From: Ectopseudomonas mendocina
GTDB lineage: Bacteria > Pseudomonadota > Gammaproteobacteria > Pseudomonadales > Pseudomonadaceae
Direction: 5' to 3'
Assembly (NCBI RefSeq): GCF_016008875.1
Contig: NZ_JADTQG010000018.1
Coordinates: 89,075 to 153,074 of the forward strand
DNA length: 64,000 nt
Made by a program: the position numbers and the translations under genes. This document shows positions 32,651-40,796 of the stretch, piece by piece. Numbering within the stretch: position 1 is the first letter of the stretch; every line of letters starts with the position of its first letter. Under the pieces are notes generated by a model. It ran no database searches. It saw only the letters and a list, made by a program, of their open reading frames with translations, and was not told the DNA's origin.

Positions 32651-33769
32651 ATGCCTACATCCTCCTCGCTGTTCCCCGCAATTTCTCCTGCCGAGCTTGA
32701 AGCCCGTTTGCGCCTGCACCTGCTGCCGGAGCTGGGGCCGCGACGTTTTCGCAAACTGCTGAGTGCCTTCGAGACCGCCTCGGCTGCGCTGAGCGCGCCG
32801 GCCAGTGCCTGGCGGGCACTGGGGCTTCCGGCCGCCTGCGCAGAGCCGCGGCGCAGTGAGGATATCCGCGAGCGGGCGCGCGCTGCACTGCAGTGGCTGG
32901 AGCAGCACGGTCAGCAGGTGCTGATGTGGGACGATCCAAGCTACCCGGCGCTGCTGGCCGAGCTGGTGGATGCGCCGCCGCTGTTGTTCGTGGCGGGCGA
33001 GCCGAGTGTGCTGGAGTCGCCACAACTGGCCATGGTCGGCAGCCGGCGCGCCTCGCAGCCCGGCCTGGACAATGCGCGAGCCTTCGCCCGCAGCCTGGCC
33101 GGCGGTGGCTTCGTCATCACCAGCGGGCTGGCGTTGGGTATCGATGGCGCCGCGCATCTGGGCGCGCTGGAAGGCGACGGCAAAACGGTAGCCGTACTGG
33201 GTACCGGTTTGCAGTGCCTGTATCCGCGACGACATGTGGGGCTGGCGGCACGGATCATCGAGCAGGGTGGCGCGCTGGTTTCCGAACTGCCGCTGGACTG
33301 CCCGCCGCAGGCGAGCAACTTTCCCCGGCGCAACAGGATCATCAGCGGCCTGTCGCTGGGTGTGCTGGTGGTCGAGGCCAGCCCTTCGAGCGGTTCGTTG
33401 ATCACCGCGCGGCTGGCCGCCGAACAGGGGCGTGAGGTCTATGCCATTCCCGGTTCCATCCATCATCCCGGCGCGCGCGGCTGTCACCAGCTGATTCGCG
33501 ATGGCGCCACGCTGGTGGAGAGCATCGAGCACATCCTCGAAGCCCTGCGCGGTTGGCAGACGCAGGCTGCAGCACCCGTGCCCAGGGCAACGTCGGAACA
33601 GGCCGAGCATCCGCTACTGGCCTTGCTGCATGCCGCGCCGCACAGTACCGAGGCACTGGTGCAGACCAGTGGCTGGCCATTGGCGCAGGTGCTGGCGGCC
33701 TTGACCGAGCTGGAGCTCGATGGCCAGGTGTGCAACGAGGCCGGGCGCTGGCTGGCGCGACCTCGCTGA
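32651..33769 (+). CDS. dprA: DNA-processing protein DprA
   Basis: 372 residues from ATG 32651. The Rossmann core has MVGSRRASQPGLDNARAFA, SGLALGIDGAAHLGAL, TVAVLGTGLQCLYPRRH, and NFPRRNRIISGLS with EASPSSGSLITARLAAEQGR. It binds single-stranded DNA and loads RecA during natural transformation. The C-terminal winged domain typical of the family is present (about 315-372). It precedes tsaC, as in P. aeruginosa. Confidence 0.96.
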   Translation: MPTSSSLFPAISPAELEARLRLHLLPELGPRRFRKLLSAFETASAALSAPASAWRALGLPAACAEPRRSEDIRERARAALQWLEQHGQQVLMWDDPSYPALLAELVDAPPLLFVAGEPSVLESPQLAMVGSRRASQPGLDNARAFARSLAGGGFVITSGLALGIDGAAHLGALEGDGKTVAVLGTGLQCLYPRRHVGLAARIIEQGGALVSELPLDCPPQASNFPRRNRIISGLSLGVLVVEASPSSGSLITARLAAEQGREVYAIPGSIHHPGARGCHQLIRDGATLVESIEHILEALRGWQTQAAAPVPRATSEQAEHPLLALLHAAPHSTEALVQTSGWPLAQVLAALTELELDGQVCNEAGRWLARPR

Positions 33770-33782
33770 ACGCTTGTCTGCC

Positions 33783-33802
33783 CTCTCCCGCGAATGGGAG
33801 AG
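33783..33802. repeat. short inverted repeat between dprA and tsaC
   Basis: CTCTCCC (33783-33789) and GGGAGAG (33796-33802) form a small hairpin. No T-run follows, so it is more likely a repeat element than a terminator. Confidence 0.5.
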
Positions 33803-33893
33803 AGCAGGCCGTGCCTCCCTATGCACATAGGCTCTACAGTCGCATGGCCGTCTTGGATAGACTGCCGCCCATTGGTTCACTGGGAGACGGTCG

Positions 33894-34451
33894 ATGGCCA
33901 GCAACTGGCAGATACAGCAAACGGCGCGAGTGGTGCGTGAGGGGGGCGTGATCGCCTATCCGACCGAGGCGGTCTGGGGCCTGGGCTGCGACCCCTGGAA
34001 CGAAGAGGCGGTGGATCGCCTGCTGGCGCTCAAGGAGCGGCCGATGCGCAAGGGCCTGATCGTGGTCGCCGACGATATCGAGCAGTTCGACTTCCTCCTC
34101 GAAGACCTGCCCGAAGTCTGGCAGGAGCGCCTGGCCGGCAGTTGGCCAGGCCCGAACACCTGGCTGGTGCCGCACCAGAATCGCCTGCCCGAGTGGGTCA
34201 CCGGCGAGCACGACAGCGTCGCCCTGCGCGTCAGCGATCACCCGCTGGTGCGTGCGCTATGCCGTTACACCGGCCCGCTGATCTCTACCTCGGCCAACCC
34301 GGCCGGGCGCCCTTCGGCACGTTCCCGTCTGCGCGTCGAGCAGTACTTCCCGGGGGAACTGGACAAGGTGCTGGGTGGAGCACTGGGCGGACGCAAGAAC
34401 CCCAGCCTGATTCGTGATCTGCGTACGGGCGATGTGATTCGCCCGTCCTGA
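33894..34451 (+). CDS. tsaC: threonylcarbamoyl-AMP synthase
   Basis: 185 residues of the YrdC/Sua5 family: GGVIAYPTEAVWGLGCDP near the N-terminus, RPMRKGLIVVA, and STSANPAGRPSA. It makes threonylcarbamoyl-AMP for t6A37 of ANN-decoding tRNAs. The length matches the TsaC form without the Sua5 C-terminal domain. It lies in the dprA-tsaC order seen in Pseudomonas. Confidence 0.96.
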   Translation: MASNWQIQQTARVVREGGVIAYPTEAVWGLGCDPWNEEAVDRLLALKERPMRKGLIVVADDIEQFDFLLEDLPEVWQERLAGSWPGPNTWLVPHQNRLPEWVTGEHDSVALRVSDHPLVRALCRYTGPLISTSANPAGRPSARSRLRVEQYFPGELDKVLGGALGGRKNPSLIRDLRTGDVIRPS

Positions 34452-34465
34452 CGCGCTTAAACGCT

Positions 34466-34520
34466 CGCGGCTAAAGCCCCTCCCACGATTGTGGCGGCTG
34501 TGGGAGGGGCTTTAGCCGCG
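34466..34520. repeat. perfect 21-bp inverted REP pair
   Basis: The arm at 34466-34486 (CGCGGCTAAAGCCCCTCCCA plus C) is exactly inverted at 34500-34520 with 13 bases between. It lies between the convergent tsaC and qor stops and could act as a bidirectional transcript barrier. Confidence 0.93.
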
Positions 34521-34526
34521 ACTGTT

Positions 34527-35504
34527 TTACGGCAGCAGGATGGTCGAGCCAGTGGTCTGCCGCGAGCTCAGCGCGTCCTGGGCGGCGGCGGCGTCCTTCA
34601 GCGCGTAGCGGTTGCTGATTTCCACCTGCAGCTTGCCGCTGCTGATCATCGCGAACAGCTCGTCGGCCATGGTCTGCAGGCGCTGCGCGCTGGTGGCGTA
34701 GCCGGCCAGGGTCGGGCGGGTGACGTACAGCGAACCCTTCTGCGCCAGGATGCCCAGGTTGACTCCGGTAACCGCGCCCGAGGCGTTGCCGAAGCTGACC
34801 AGCAGGCCGCGCGGCGCCACGCAGTCCAGCGAGGTTTCCCAGGTGTCCTTGCCGACGCCGTCGTAGACTACTGGACACTTGGCCCCATCGGTCAGCTCCA
34901 GCACGCGCTGCACGACATTCTCATGGCTGTAGTCGATGGTCGCCCAGGCGCCCTGTTCCCTGGCGCGCGCGGCCTTTTCCGCCGAACTGACGGTGCCGAT
35001 CAGCTTGACACCCAGCGCCCTCGCCCATTGACAGGCAAAAGAGCCGACGCCGCCAGCCGCAGCGTGGAACAGGATGGTTTCGCCGCCCTTTAGCTCATAG
35101 GTCTGGCGCAGCAGGTACTGCACCGTCAGGCCCTTGAGCATCACAGCGGCGGCCTGCTCGAAGCTGATGCTGTCCGGCAGCTTCACCAGTTTGTCGGCGG
35201 GTAGTACGTGCAGCTCGCTGTAGGAGCCCAGCGGGCCGGTGGCATAGGCCACGCGATCACCCACGGCAAAGCCTTCGACCTCGCTGCCGACTGCCTCGAC
35301 CACGCCGGCACCTTCGGTGCCCAGGCTCGAAGGCAGCGCGGGCGGCTGGTACAAGCCACTGCGGAAATAGGTGTCGATGAAGTTCAGACCGATGGCGTGG
35401 TTGGCCACGCGAACCTCGCGGGGGCCCGGTGCTGCCGGCTGGTAATCGCGATATTGCAGCACATCGCTGCCGCCGTGCTGGCTGAACTCAATACGCTTGG
35501 CCAT
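34527..35504 (-). CDS. qor: NADPH:quinone oxidoreductase
   Basis: 325 residues from ATG 35504; a longer in-frame start adds a non-homologous stretch overlapping the divergent region. It belongs to the zeta-crystallin/QOR subfamily of MDR proteins: GLNFIDTYFRSGLY, GTEGAGVVEAVGSEV, and the nucleotide-binding HAAAGGVGSFACQWARALG. There are no catalytic Zn ligands, as usual for QOR. It reduces quinones with NADPH in the cytosol. Divergent from hemF. Confidence 0.94.
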   Translation of the reverse strand: MAKRIEFSQHGGSDVLQYRDYQPAAPGPREVRVANHAIGLNFIDTYFRSGLYQPPALPSSLGTEGAGVVEAVGSEVEGFAVGDRVAYATGPLGSYSELHVLPADKLVKLPDSISFEQAAAVMLKGLTVQYLLRQTYELKGGETILFHAAAGGVGSFACQWARALGVKLIGTVSSAEKAARAREQGAWATIDYSHENVVQRVLELTDGAKCPVVYDGVGKDTWETSLDCVAPRGLLVSFGNASGAVTGVNLGILAQKGSLYVTRPTLAGYATSAQRLQTMADELFAMISSGKLQVEISNRYALKDAAAAQDALSSRQTTGSTILLP

Positions 35505-35649
35505 CTCGGATTCCTTCTGCTCGAGCCGTCGAAGCGGCGAAAAAGGGTCTATCCAATCCTCTCGATTGACCGACGTCAACTGCGGATGTGCCTGGGTGAA
35601 TGCTATGCTGCCCGCCGATTCCGCCCTGCTCTCTGTTCAAGGTGCCGCC

Positions 35650-36567
35650 GTGACTGACCGTACCGAGGCCGTGAAGGCCTACCTGCTCGACCTGCAAGAT
35701 CGCATCTGTTCCGCCCTGCAAGCCGAAGACGGCCAGGCCGTCTTCGCCGAGGACGCCTGGCAGCGCCCGGCCGGTGGTGGCGGTCGCACACGGGTGATCG
35801 AGAACGGCGCGCTGATCGAAAAGGGCGGGGTGAATTTCTCCCACGTATTCGGCGACAGCCTGCCGCCGTCGGCCAGTGCCCATCGCCCCGAGCTGGCCGG
35901 GCGCGGTTTCCAGGCCCTCGGCGTGTCGCTGGTGATTCACCCGGAAAACCCCTACGTGCCCACCTCGCACGCCAATGTGCGCTTCTTCAGCGCCGAGAAG
36001 GAAGGCGAGGAGCCGGTGTGGTGGTTCGGCGGCGGCTTCGACCTCACGCCCTACTACGCCAATGAAGAAGACTGCGTGCACTGGCACCAGGTCGCCCATG
36101 ATGCCTGCGCGCCGTTCGGCCCCGAGGTCTATGCGAAGTTCAAGGCCTGGTGCGACCGCTACTTCCACCTCAAGCACCGCGGCGAGCCGCGCGGTATCGG
36201 CGGACTGTTCTTCGACGACCTCAACGAGTGGGACTTCGACACCAGCTTCGCCTTCATACGCGCCATCGGTGACGCCTACATCGATGCCTACCTGCCCATC
36301 GTCCAGCGCCGCAAGGCCATGCCCTTCGGCGAGCGTGAGCGTGAGTTCCAGGCTTTCCGTCGTGGCCGCTACGTGGAATTCAACTTGGTGTTCGACCGCG
36401 GCACCCTGTTCGGCCTGCAGTCCGGCGGGCGTACCGAGTCGATCCTCATGTCGCTGCCGCCGCAGGTGCGCTGGGGCTACGACTGGAAGCCCGAGCCGGG
36501 CAGCGAGGAAGCGCGTCTGACCGAGTACTTCCTTACCGATCGCGACTGGCTCCAGGCGGCGCCGTGA
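35650..36567 (+). CDS. hemF: coproporphyrinogen III oxidase, oxygen-dependent
   Basis: 305 residues from GTG 35650, chosen because AAGG lies seven bases before it and TDRTEAVKAYLLDLQDRIC is the family start. The family signature region is clear: EDAWQRPAGGGGRTRVIENG, WWFGGGFDLTPYY and HRGEPRGIGGLFFDDL. It decarboxylates coproporphyrinogen III in heme synthesis. Divergent from qor and upstream of aroE, the same order as in P. aeruginosa. Confidence 0.97.
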   Translation: MTDRTEAVKAYLLDLQDRICSALQAEDGQAVFAEDAWQRPAGGGGRTRVIENGALIEKGGVNFSHVFGDSLPPSASAHRPELAGRGFQALGVSLVIHPENPYVPTSHANVRFFSAEKEGEEPVWWFGGGFDLTPYYANEEDCVHWHQVAHDACAPFGPEVYAKFKAWCDRYFHLKHRGEPRGIGGLFFDDLNEWDFDTSFAFIRAIGDAYIDAYLPIVQRRKAMPFGEREREFQAFRRGRYVEFNLVFDRGTLFGLQSGGRTESILMSLPPQVRWGYDWKPEPGSEEARLTEYFLTDRDWLQAAP

Positions 36568-36570
36568 CCC

Positions 36571-36632
36571 CGTAGCCCGGATGTAATCCGGGGCATTTTG
36601 ACCAGAGATCCCCGGATTTCATCCGGGCTACG
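36571..36632. repeat. REP-type palindrome, GTAGCCCGG family
   Basis: CGTAGCCCGGATGTAATCCG (36571-36590) is inverted as CGGATTTCATCCGGGCTACG (36613-36632). It lies between hemF and aroE, 28 bases before the aroE start. Confidence 0.9.
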
Positions 36633-36660
36633 AATCTGTTGCTCACCACCGAGAAATTCC

Positions 36661-37482
36661 ATGGACCGCTACTGCGTCTTCGGCAACCCCATCGGCCATA
36701 GCAAATCACCGCTGATCCATCGCCTGTTCGCCGAGCAGACAGGCCAGGCATTGACCTACGACGCGCGTCTGGCGCCGCTGGATGACTTCGTCGGCGACGC
36801 CCGCGCCTTTTTCGCCGACGGTCTGGGCGGCAACGTCACCGTGCCGTTCAAGGAGGAGGCCTTTCGCCTGGCCGATGAACTCACCGATCGCGCCCGCCGC
36901 GCCGGTGCGGTGAATACCCTGAAAAAGCTGGCGGACGGCCGCCTGCTCGGCGACAACACCGACGGCGCCGGCCTGACCCGCGACCTGCAGAACAACGCCG
37001 GATTCAGCCTGGCCGGCAAGCGCATCCTTATTCTCGGAGCCGGCGGTGCCGTGCGCGGCGTGCTCGAACCCTTCCTGGCGCAGAAGCCGGCCGTGCTGGT
37101 GATCGCCAACCGCACCGTGACCAAGGCCGAGCAACTGGTACGCGAGTTCGCCGATCTCGGCCCATTGGTGGCAGCCGGTTTCGACTGGATCGATGCGCCA
37201 GTCGACCTGATCGTCAACGGCACCTCGGCCAGCCTCGGCGGCGAGTTGCCGCCGATTGCGCCAAGCCTGATCCAGCCCGGGCATACGGTCTGCCACGACA
37301 TGATGTACGGCCGCGAGGCGACCGCCTTCAATCGCTGGGCCGCCGAGCACGGGGCAGCGCGTTGCCTGGATGGCCTGGGCATGCTGGTCGAGCAGGCGGC
37401 CGAGGCGTTCGAGCTATGGCGTGGGGTGCGCCCAGATACGGCGCCGGTGCTGGCCGAGCTGCGCCGTCAGCTGGCAGGCTAG
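36661..37482 (+). CDS. aroE: shikimate dehydrogenase
   Basis: 273 residues from ATG 36661. It has MDRYCVFGNPIGHSKSP start with the shikimate-binding SxS, GGNVTVPFKEEAF with the catalytic Lys, GDNTDGAGL with the catalytic Asp, and LILGAGGAVRGV as the NADP-binding glycine loop. It reduces 3-dehydroshikimate in the aromatic amino acid pathway. Confidence 0.97.
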   Translation: MDRYCVFGNPIGHSKSPLIHRLFAEQTGQALTYDARLAPLDDFVGDARAFFADGLGGNVTVPFKEEAFRLADELTDRARRAGAVNTLKKLADGRLLGDNTDGAGLTRDLQNNAGFSLAGKRILILGAGGAVRGVLEPFLAQKPAVLVIANRTVTKAEQLVREFADLGPLVAAGFDWIDAPVDLIVNGTSASLGGELPPIAPSLIQPGHTVCHDMMYGREATAFNRWAAEHGAARCLDGLGMLVEQAAEAFELWRGVRPDTAPVLAELRRQLAG

Positions 37483-37485
37483 CGC

Positions 37486-37842
37486 ATGGACGAGCAAGCG
37501 CTGCCTCGTATCAGCGGCTACCACGCCCACGTCTATTTCGACGCAGACAGCGTCGATCAGGCGCGTGCGTTATGCGAAGAAGCTGCGCGGCGTTTCCCGC
37601 TGAAGATGGGCCGGGTGCACCAGCGTCCGGTCGGTCCGCATCCATGCTGGAGTTGCCAGCTGGCCTTCCGCGCCGAACTGTTCGCCGACGTCGTGCCCTG
37701 GCTGATGCTCCGCCGCGGTGGCCTGGACGTCTTGCTGCACCCGATCACCGGTAACGAACTGCGTGACCATCGCGACTGTGCGATGTGGATCGGTCGCTCG
37801 CACGTCCTGGATCTGAGCGTGCTCGATGACGCCGAGGACTGA
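37486..37842 (+). CDS. DOPA 4,5-dioxygenase-family protein
   Basis: 118 residues, three bases after aroE. The sequence ISGYHAHVYFDAD, VGPHPCWSCQLAF and LDVLLHPITGNELRDHRDCAMWIG matches the small bacterial family annotated as aromatic ring-opening DOPA dioxygenase, with conserved His in YHAHVYF and LHP. The substrate in Pseudomonas is not known. It is probably cotranscribed with aroE. Confidence 0.85.
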   Translation: MDEQALPRISGYHAHVYFDADSVDQARALCEEAARRFPLKMGRVHQRPVGPHPCWSCQLAFRAELFADVVPWLMLRRGGLDVLLHPITGNELRDHRDCAMWIGRSHVLDLSVLDDAED

Positions 37843-37852
37843 AATCCAGCTG

Positions 37853-38016
37853 CGTAGGGTGGGGTTAGGCGCATGTCGCCAATTCAGATGCCCAGCGCAG
37901 GTTTAGCCGCGCCGTAACTTACCATTGGCGTCACGCGGGAAGATCGCCCGGTGGATTACGCGGCGCGCTATCACCGCGCGGTCAGGTCGTTCGTGGATTG
38001 TGCCGCCCACCCTACG
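37853..38016. repeat. 164-bp intergenic element with 11-bp exact terminal inverted repeats
   Basis: CGTAGGGTGGG at 37853-37863 is inverted as CCCACCCTACG at 38006-38016. The interior is non-coding. It fills nearly the whole gap between the convergent DOPA-dioxygenase and sulP genes; the GTAGGGTGG terminus is of a type I associate with repeated Pseudomonas elements. Confidence 0.65.
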
Positions 38017-38034
38017 GGTTCGACGCCGCCTCGC

Positions 38035-39606
38035 TCAGTCTTCGAACTGCACCGGGCAAAGCTCGGGCCCTTCGAGCTTGAGAATCTCCTCCACCACCTG
38101 TGGTCGTGCCTGGCGTAGCACCAGGCTGCGCTGTAACGCCTGCAGGCGGCGTGCTTCCTGATGCAGCATCTCCACCCCGGCGTAGTCGATGAAGTTGATG
38201 TGCCGTGCATCGATTATCAGGCGCTGGCCGCGGCTGCGCTGCAGCAGTTGCTGGATGTACTGACAGGCACCGAAGAAGATCGAGCCGTCGATGCGCAGCA
38301 CCTCGTCGTCGCCGTCGTGCCACAGGCGTACGCGCGGCTGCGAGGTGCGCTTGAGGTAGAAGAACAGTGAGGCCAGCACGCCGGCGTAGATCGCCGTCTG
38401 CAGCTCCAGCACCAGGGTGGCGATGAAGGTCAGCAGCATCACCACGAACTCGGAGCGGCTCACCTTGCGTAGCGCGCGAATCGCCGGCAGATCCACCAGC
38501 CCCCAGCAGATCAGCAGGATGCCGGCGGCCATGACCGGCAGCGGGATATGCGTCAGCAGCGCCGTGCCGAACACCGCGAACAGCGCCACCAGTAGCGCCG
38601 AGAACACCCCGGCCAGCGGCGTGCGCGCGCCGGCCTGCAGGTTCAGCGCCGAGCGGGTGAACGACCCGGCCGACAGCGAGCCGGAGAACCACGGCCCGAT
38701 CATGTTCGACAGGCCCTGGGCGCGCACCTCCTGGTTGGCGTCGAGAAACTGGTGCGATTTCACCGCCAGGGCGCGGGCGATGGACAGGCTGGTGACCAGC
38801 CCGAGCATGCCGCAGGCCACCGCTGCCGGCAGCAGGCGCAACACGTCGTTGAGCTCGAAGCTAAGCAGGGTCAGAGGCGGCAGGCCGCCGTCGAACGGTG
38901 CCACCAGGGCGATGTCAGCGGTGAAACGTGCCGGTAGCAGCCACGCCAGCAGGCTGCCGCAGACCAGGCCGATCAGCAATGCCGGCGCCTTTGGCCAGAG
39001 TTTGCGCACGACCACGCTGAGCAGCAGGGTAACGGCCGCCAGGGCCAGGCTGGGCCAGTGCGCCTCGGGCAGGTGTTGGCCGATCTGCAGCAGGCTGGTC
39101 AGGGCCGTGGGTTGGCTGGCGACCTCGACGCCGAGCAGGTTGGGCATCTGGCCGATGGCGATCACCAGAGCCGCGCCGAGGGTGAAGCCGAGCACCACCG
39201 ACTGCGAGACGAAGTTCACCAACGCGCCGAAGCGCAGCAGGCCGAGCAGCCATTGGAATAGCCCGGCGAGAAAGGTCAGCAGCAGGATCAGGGCGATGAA
39301 CTCATCGCTGCCCAAGCGCGCCATGGGCGTGACGCTGGTGAACAGGACGATGGAAATGGCAGCGGTCGGCCCGCAGATCAGGTGCCAGGACGAGCCCCAC
39401 AGGCAGGCGATGATCACCGGGACGATGGCCGCGTACAGACCGTATTCGGCAGGCAGGCCGGCGATCAGCGCGTAGGCCAGCGATTGCGGCAGAGCCAGGA
39501 TGGCCCCCGACAGGCCCACCAGCAGATCGTTGCCGAGGGTGCCGCGGCGAGTGCCGGGCAGCCAGCGCAGGAAAGGCAACAGGGTCTGAAGATTGGGTAA
39601 CGGCAT
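38035..39606 (-). CDS. SulP-family anion transporter with STAS domain, choline-sulfate cluster
   Basis: 523 residues from ATG 39606. It has 10 to 12 membrane helices starting GLSGAILALPQSLAYALIAGLPAEYGLYAAIVP, the SulP hallmark, and a C-terminal STAS domain (about 420-520: IIDARHINFIDYAGVEMLH). It imports sulfate or another anion across the inner membrane. Third gene of the betC-binding protein-sulP set, so its substrate may be choline sulfate or the sulfate released from it; this is inferred from context only. Confidence 0.92.
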   Translation of the reverse strand: MPLPNLQTLLPFLRWLPGTRRGTLGNDLLVGLSGAILALPQSLAYALIAGLPAEYGLYAAIVPVIIACLWGSSWHLICGPTAAISIVLFTSVTPMARLGSDEFIALILLLTFLAGLFQWLLGLLRFGALVNFVSQSVVLGFTLGAALVIAIGQMPNLLGVEVASQPTALTSLLQIGQHLPEAHWPSLALAAVTLLLSVVVRKLWPKAPALLIGLVCGSLLAWLLPARFTADIALVAPFDGGLPPLTLLSFELNDVLRLLPAAVACGMLGLVTSLSIARALAVKSHQFLDANQEVRAQGLSNMIGPWFSGSLSAGSFTRSALNLQAGARTPLAGVFSALLVALFAVFGTALLTHIPLPVMAAGILLICWGLVDLPAIRALRKVSRSEFVVMLLTFIATLVLELQTAIYAGVLASLFFYLKRTSQPRVRLWHDGDDEVLRIDGSIFFGACQYIQQLLQRSRGQRLIIDARHINFIDYAGVEMLHQEARRLQALQRSLVLRQARPQVVEEILKLEGPELCPVQFED

Positions 39607-39726
39607 CGTCTGCTGGTTTGCTTCGTCCAGGAAAATGAAGTGTAAACGACGTGCCAGTTGGCCGCTGGCGGAGCAGCTCATGTTCCGCCTGCGGTCGCTG
39701 CAGGCCGCGCCCGGTGGGCGCGGATA

Positions 39727-39789
39727 CATTCGCGATCAGGGTCGGGCCCCGCGCCAAGCCCTAATCGCGAATAAATTCGCTCCTACCGG
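39727..39789. repeat. REP-like inverted repeat between sulP and the binding-protein gene
   Basis: ATTCGCGATCAGGG near 39728 is inverted as CCCTAATCGCGAAT near 39759 (13 of 14 matching), followed by AAATTCGCTCCTACC. Same core as the repeat at 18951-19015. The rest of the 193-base gap shows nothing else. Confidence 0.7.
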
Positions 39790-39799
39790 ATGGAGGCGC

Positions 39800-40720
39800 T
39801 TACAGCCGTGCCTTCACCGCCGCCAGACCGTCGGCACCGTCGCGAGTGGTGACGCCCTGCAGCCAGCCATCGAGCACCTGCGAGTTGGCCTTGAGCCAGG
39901 CCTTGATCGCCTCGTCGTTGCTGGCCTGCTTGCTCAGCACCTGATCCATGATGCTGTTCTCCATGTCCTGAGTGAAGCGCAGATTGCTGAGCAGCTTGCC
40001 GACGTTCGGGCACTGCGCGGCATAGCCCTTGCGCGCCAGGGTGTTGACCTGGCCGCTGTCGCCGAAATACTTCTCGCCGCCCTTGAGGTACTTCATGTCG
40101 TACTGCACGTTCATCGGGTGCGGCGTCCAGCCGAGGAAGACGACGAACTGATCGCGCTTCACCGCACGTCCCACCTGCACCAGCATCGCCTGCTCGCTGG
40201 ACTCCACCAGTTTCCAGTCGCCCAGGCCGAACTCGTCGGCGTCGATCATCTGCTTTATCGAATCGTTACCCGGCGAGCCGGAAGCGATGCCGTAGAGCTT
40301 GTTGCCGAACTTGTCGGCGTGCTTGTCGAGGTCGGCAAAGGTCTTTACCCCTGCCTCGTAGGCATAGGCTGGCACCGCAAGGGTGTATTCGGTGCCTTCG
40401 AGGTTCTGCGCCAGCTTGTCCACCTCGCCGCTGGCGACGAACTTGTCGTAATTGCTCTGCTGCGCCGGCATCCAGTTGCCGAGGAACACGTCGACCTGCC
40501 CCTTCTGCAGCCCGGCAAAAATGATCGGCACGGCCAGGGTCTGGCTTTGCGTCTTGTAGCCCAGGCCGTCGAGCAGGAAGCTGGCGATGCCGTTGGTCAC
40601 GGCGATGTCGCTCCAGCCGGGGTCACCCAGCTTGACCGTGGCACAGGCGGCATCTTCGGCCCAGACATTGCCGGCGCTGGTGAGCGCGGTGGCGAGTAAC
40701 AGCACACTGAATCGGTTCAT
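39800..40720 (-). CDS. choX: choline/betaine-type ABC substrate-binding protein
   Basis: 306 residues from ATG 40720 with AAGGAGAGA upstream. It has a signal peptide (MNRFSVLLLATALTSAGNVWA). The mature protein is an OpuAC/ChoX-type binding protein: LGDPGWSDIAVTNGIASFLLDGLGY, the VDVFLGNWMPAQ segment and FLGWTPHPMNVQYDM with its aromatic residues for binding a quaternary amine. No ABC permease or ATPase gene lies next to it, so it must use a transporter encoded elsewhere or work with the SulP protein. It probably captures choline or choline sulfate in the periplasm. Confidence 0.85.
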   Translation of the reverse strand: MNRFSVLLLATALTSAGNVWAEDAACATVKLGDPGWSDIAVTNGIASFLLDGLGYKTQSQTLAVPIIFAGLQKGQVDVFLGNWMPAQQSNYDKFVASGEVDKLAQNLEGTEYTLAVPAYAYEAGVKTFADLDKHADKFGNKLYGIASGSPGNDSIKQMIDADEFGLGDWKLVESSEQAMLVQVGRAVKRDQFVVFLGWTPHPMNVQYDMKYLKGGEKYFGDSGQVNTLARKGYAAQCPNVGKLLSNLRFTQDMENSIMDQVLSKQASNDEAIKAWLKANSQVLDGWLQGVTTRDGADGLAAVKARL

Positions 40721-40796
40721 GGCGTCTCTCCTTTTTTCTTCTGGTTTTCGCGATTGGCAGCTTGCAAGGCTCAGGCCCGTGGCGCGGAGCAAAGGT

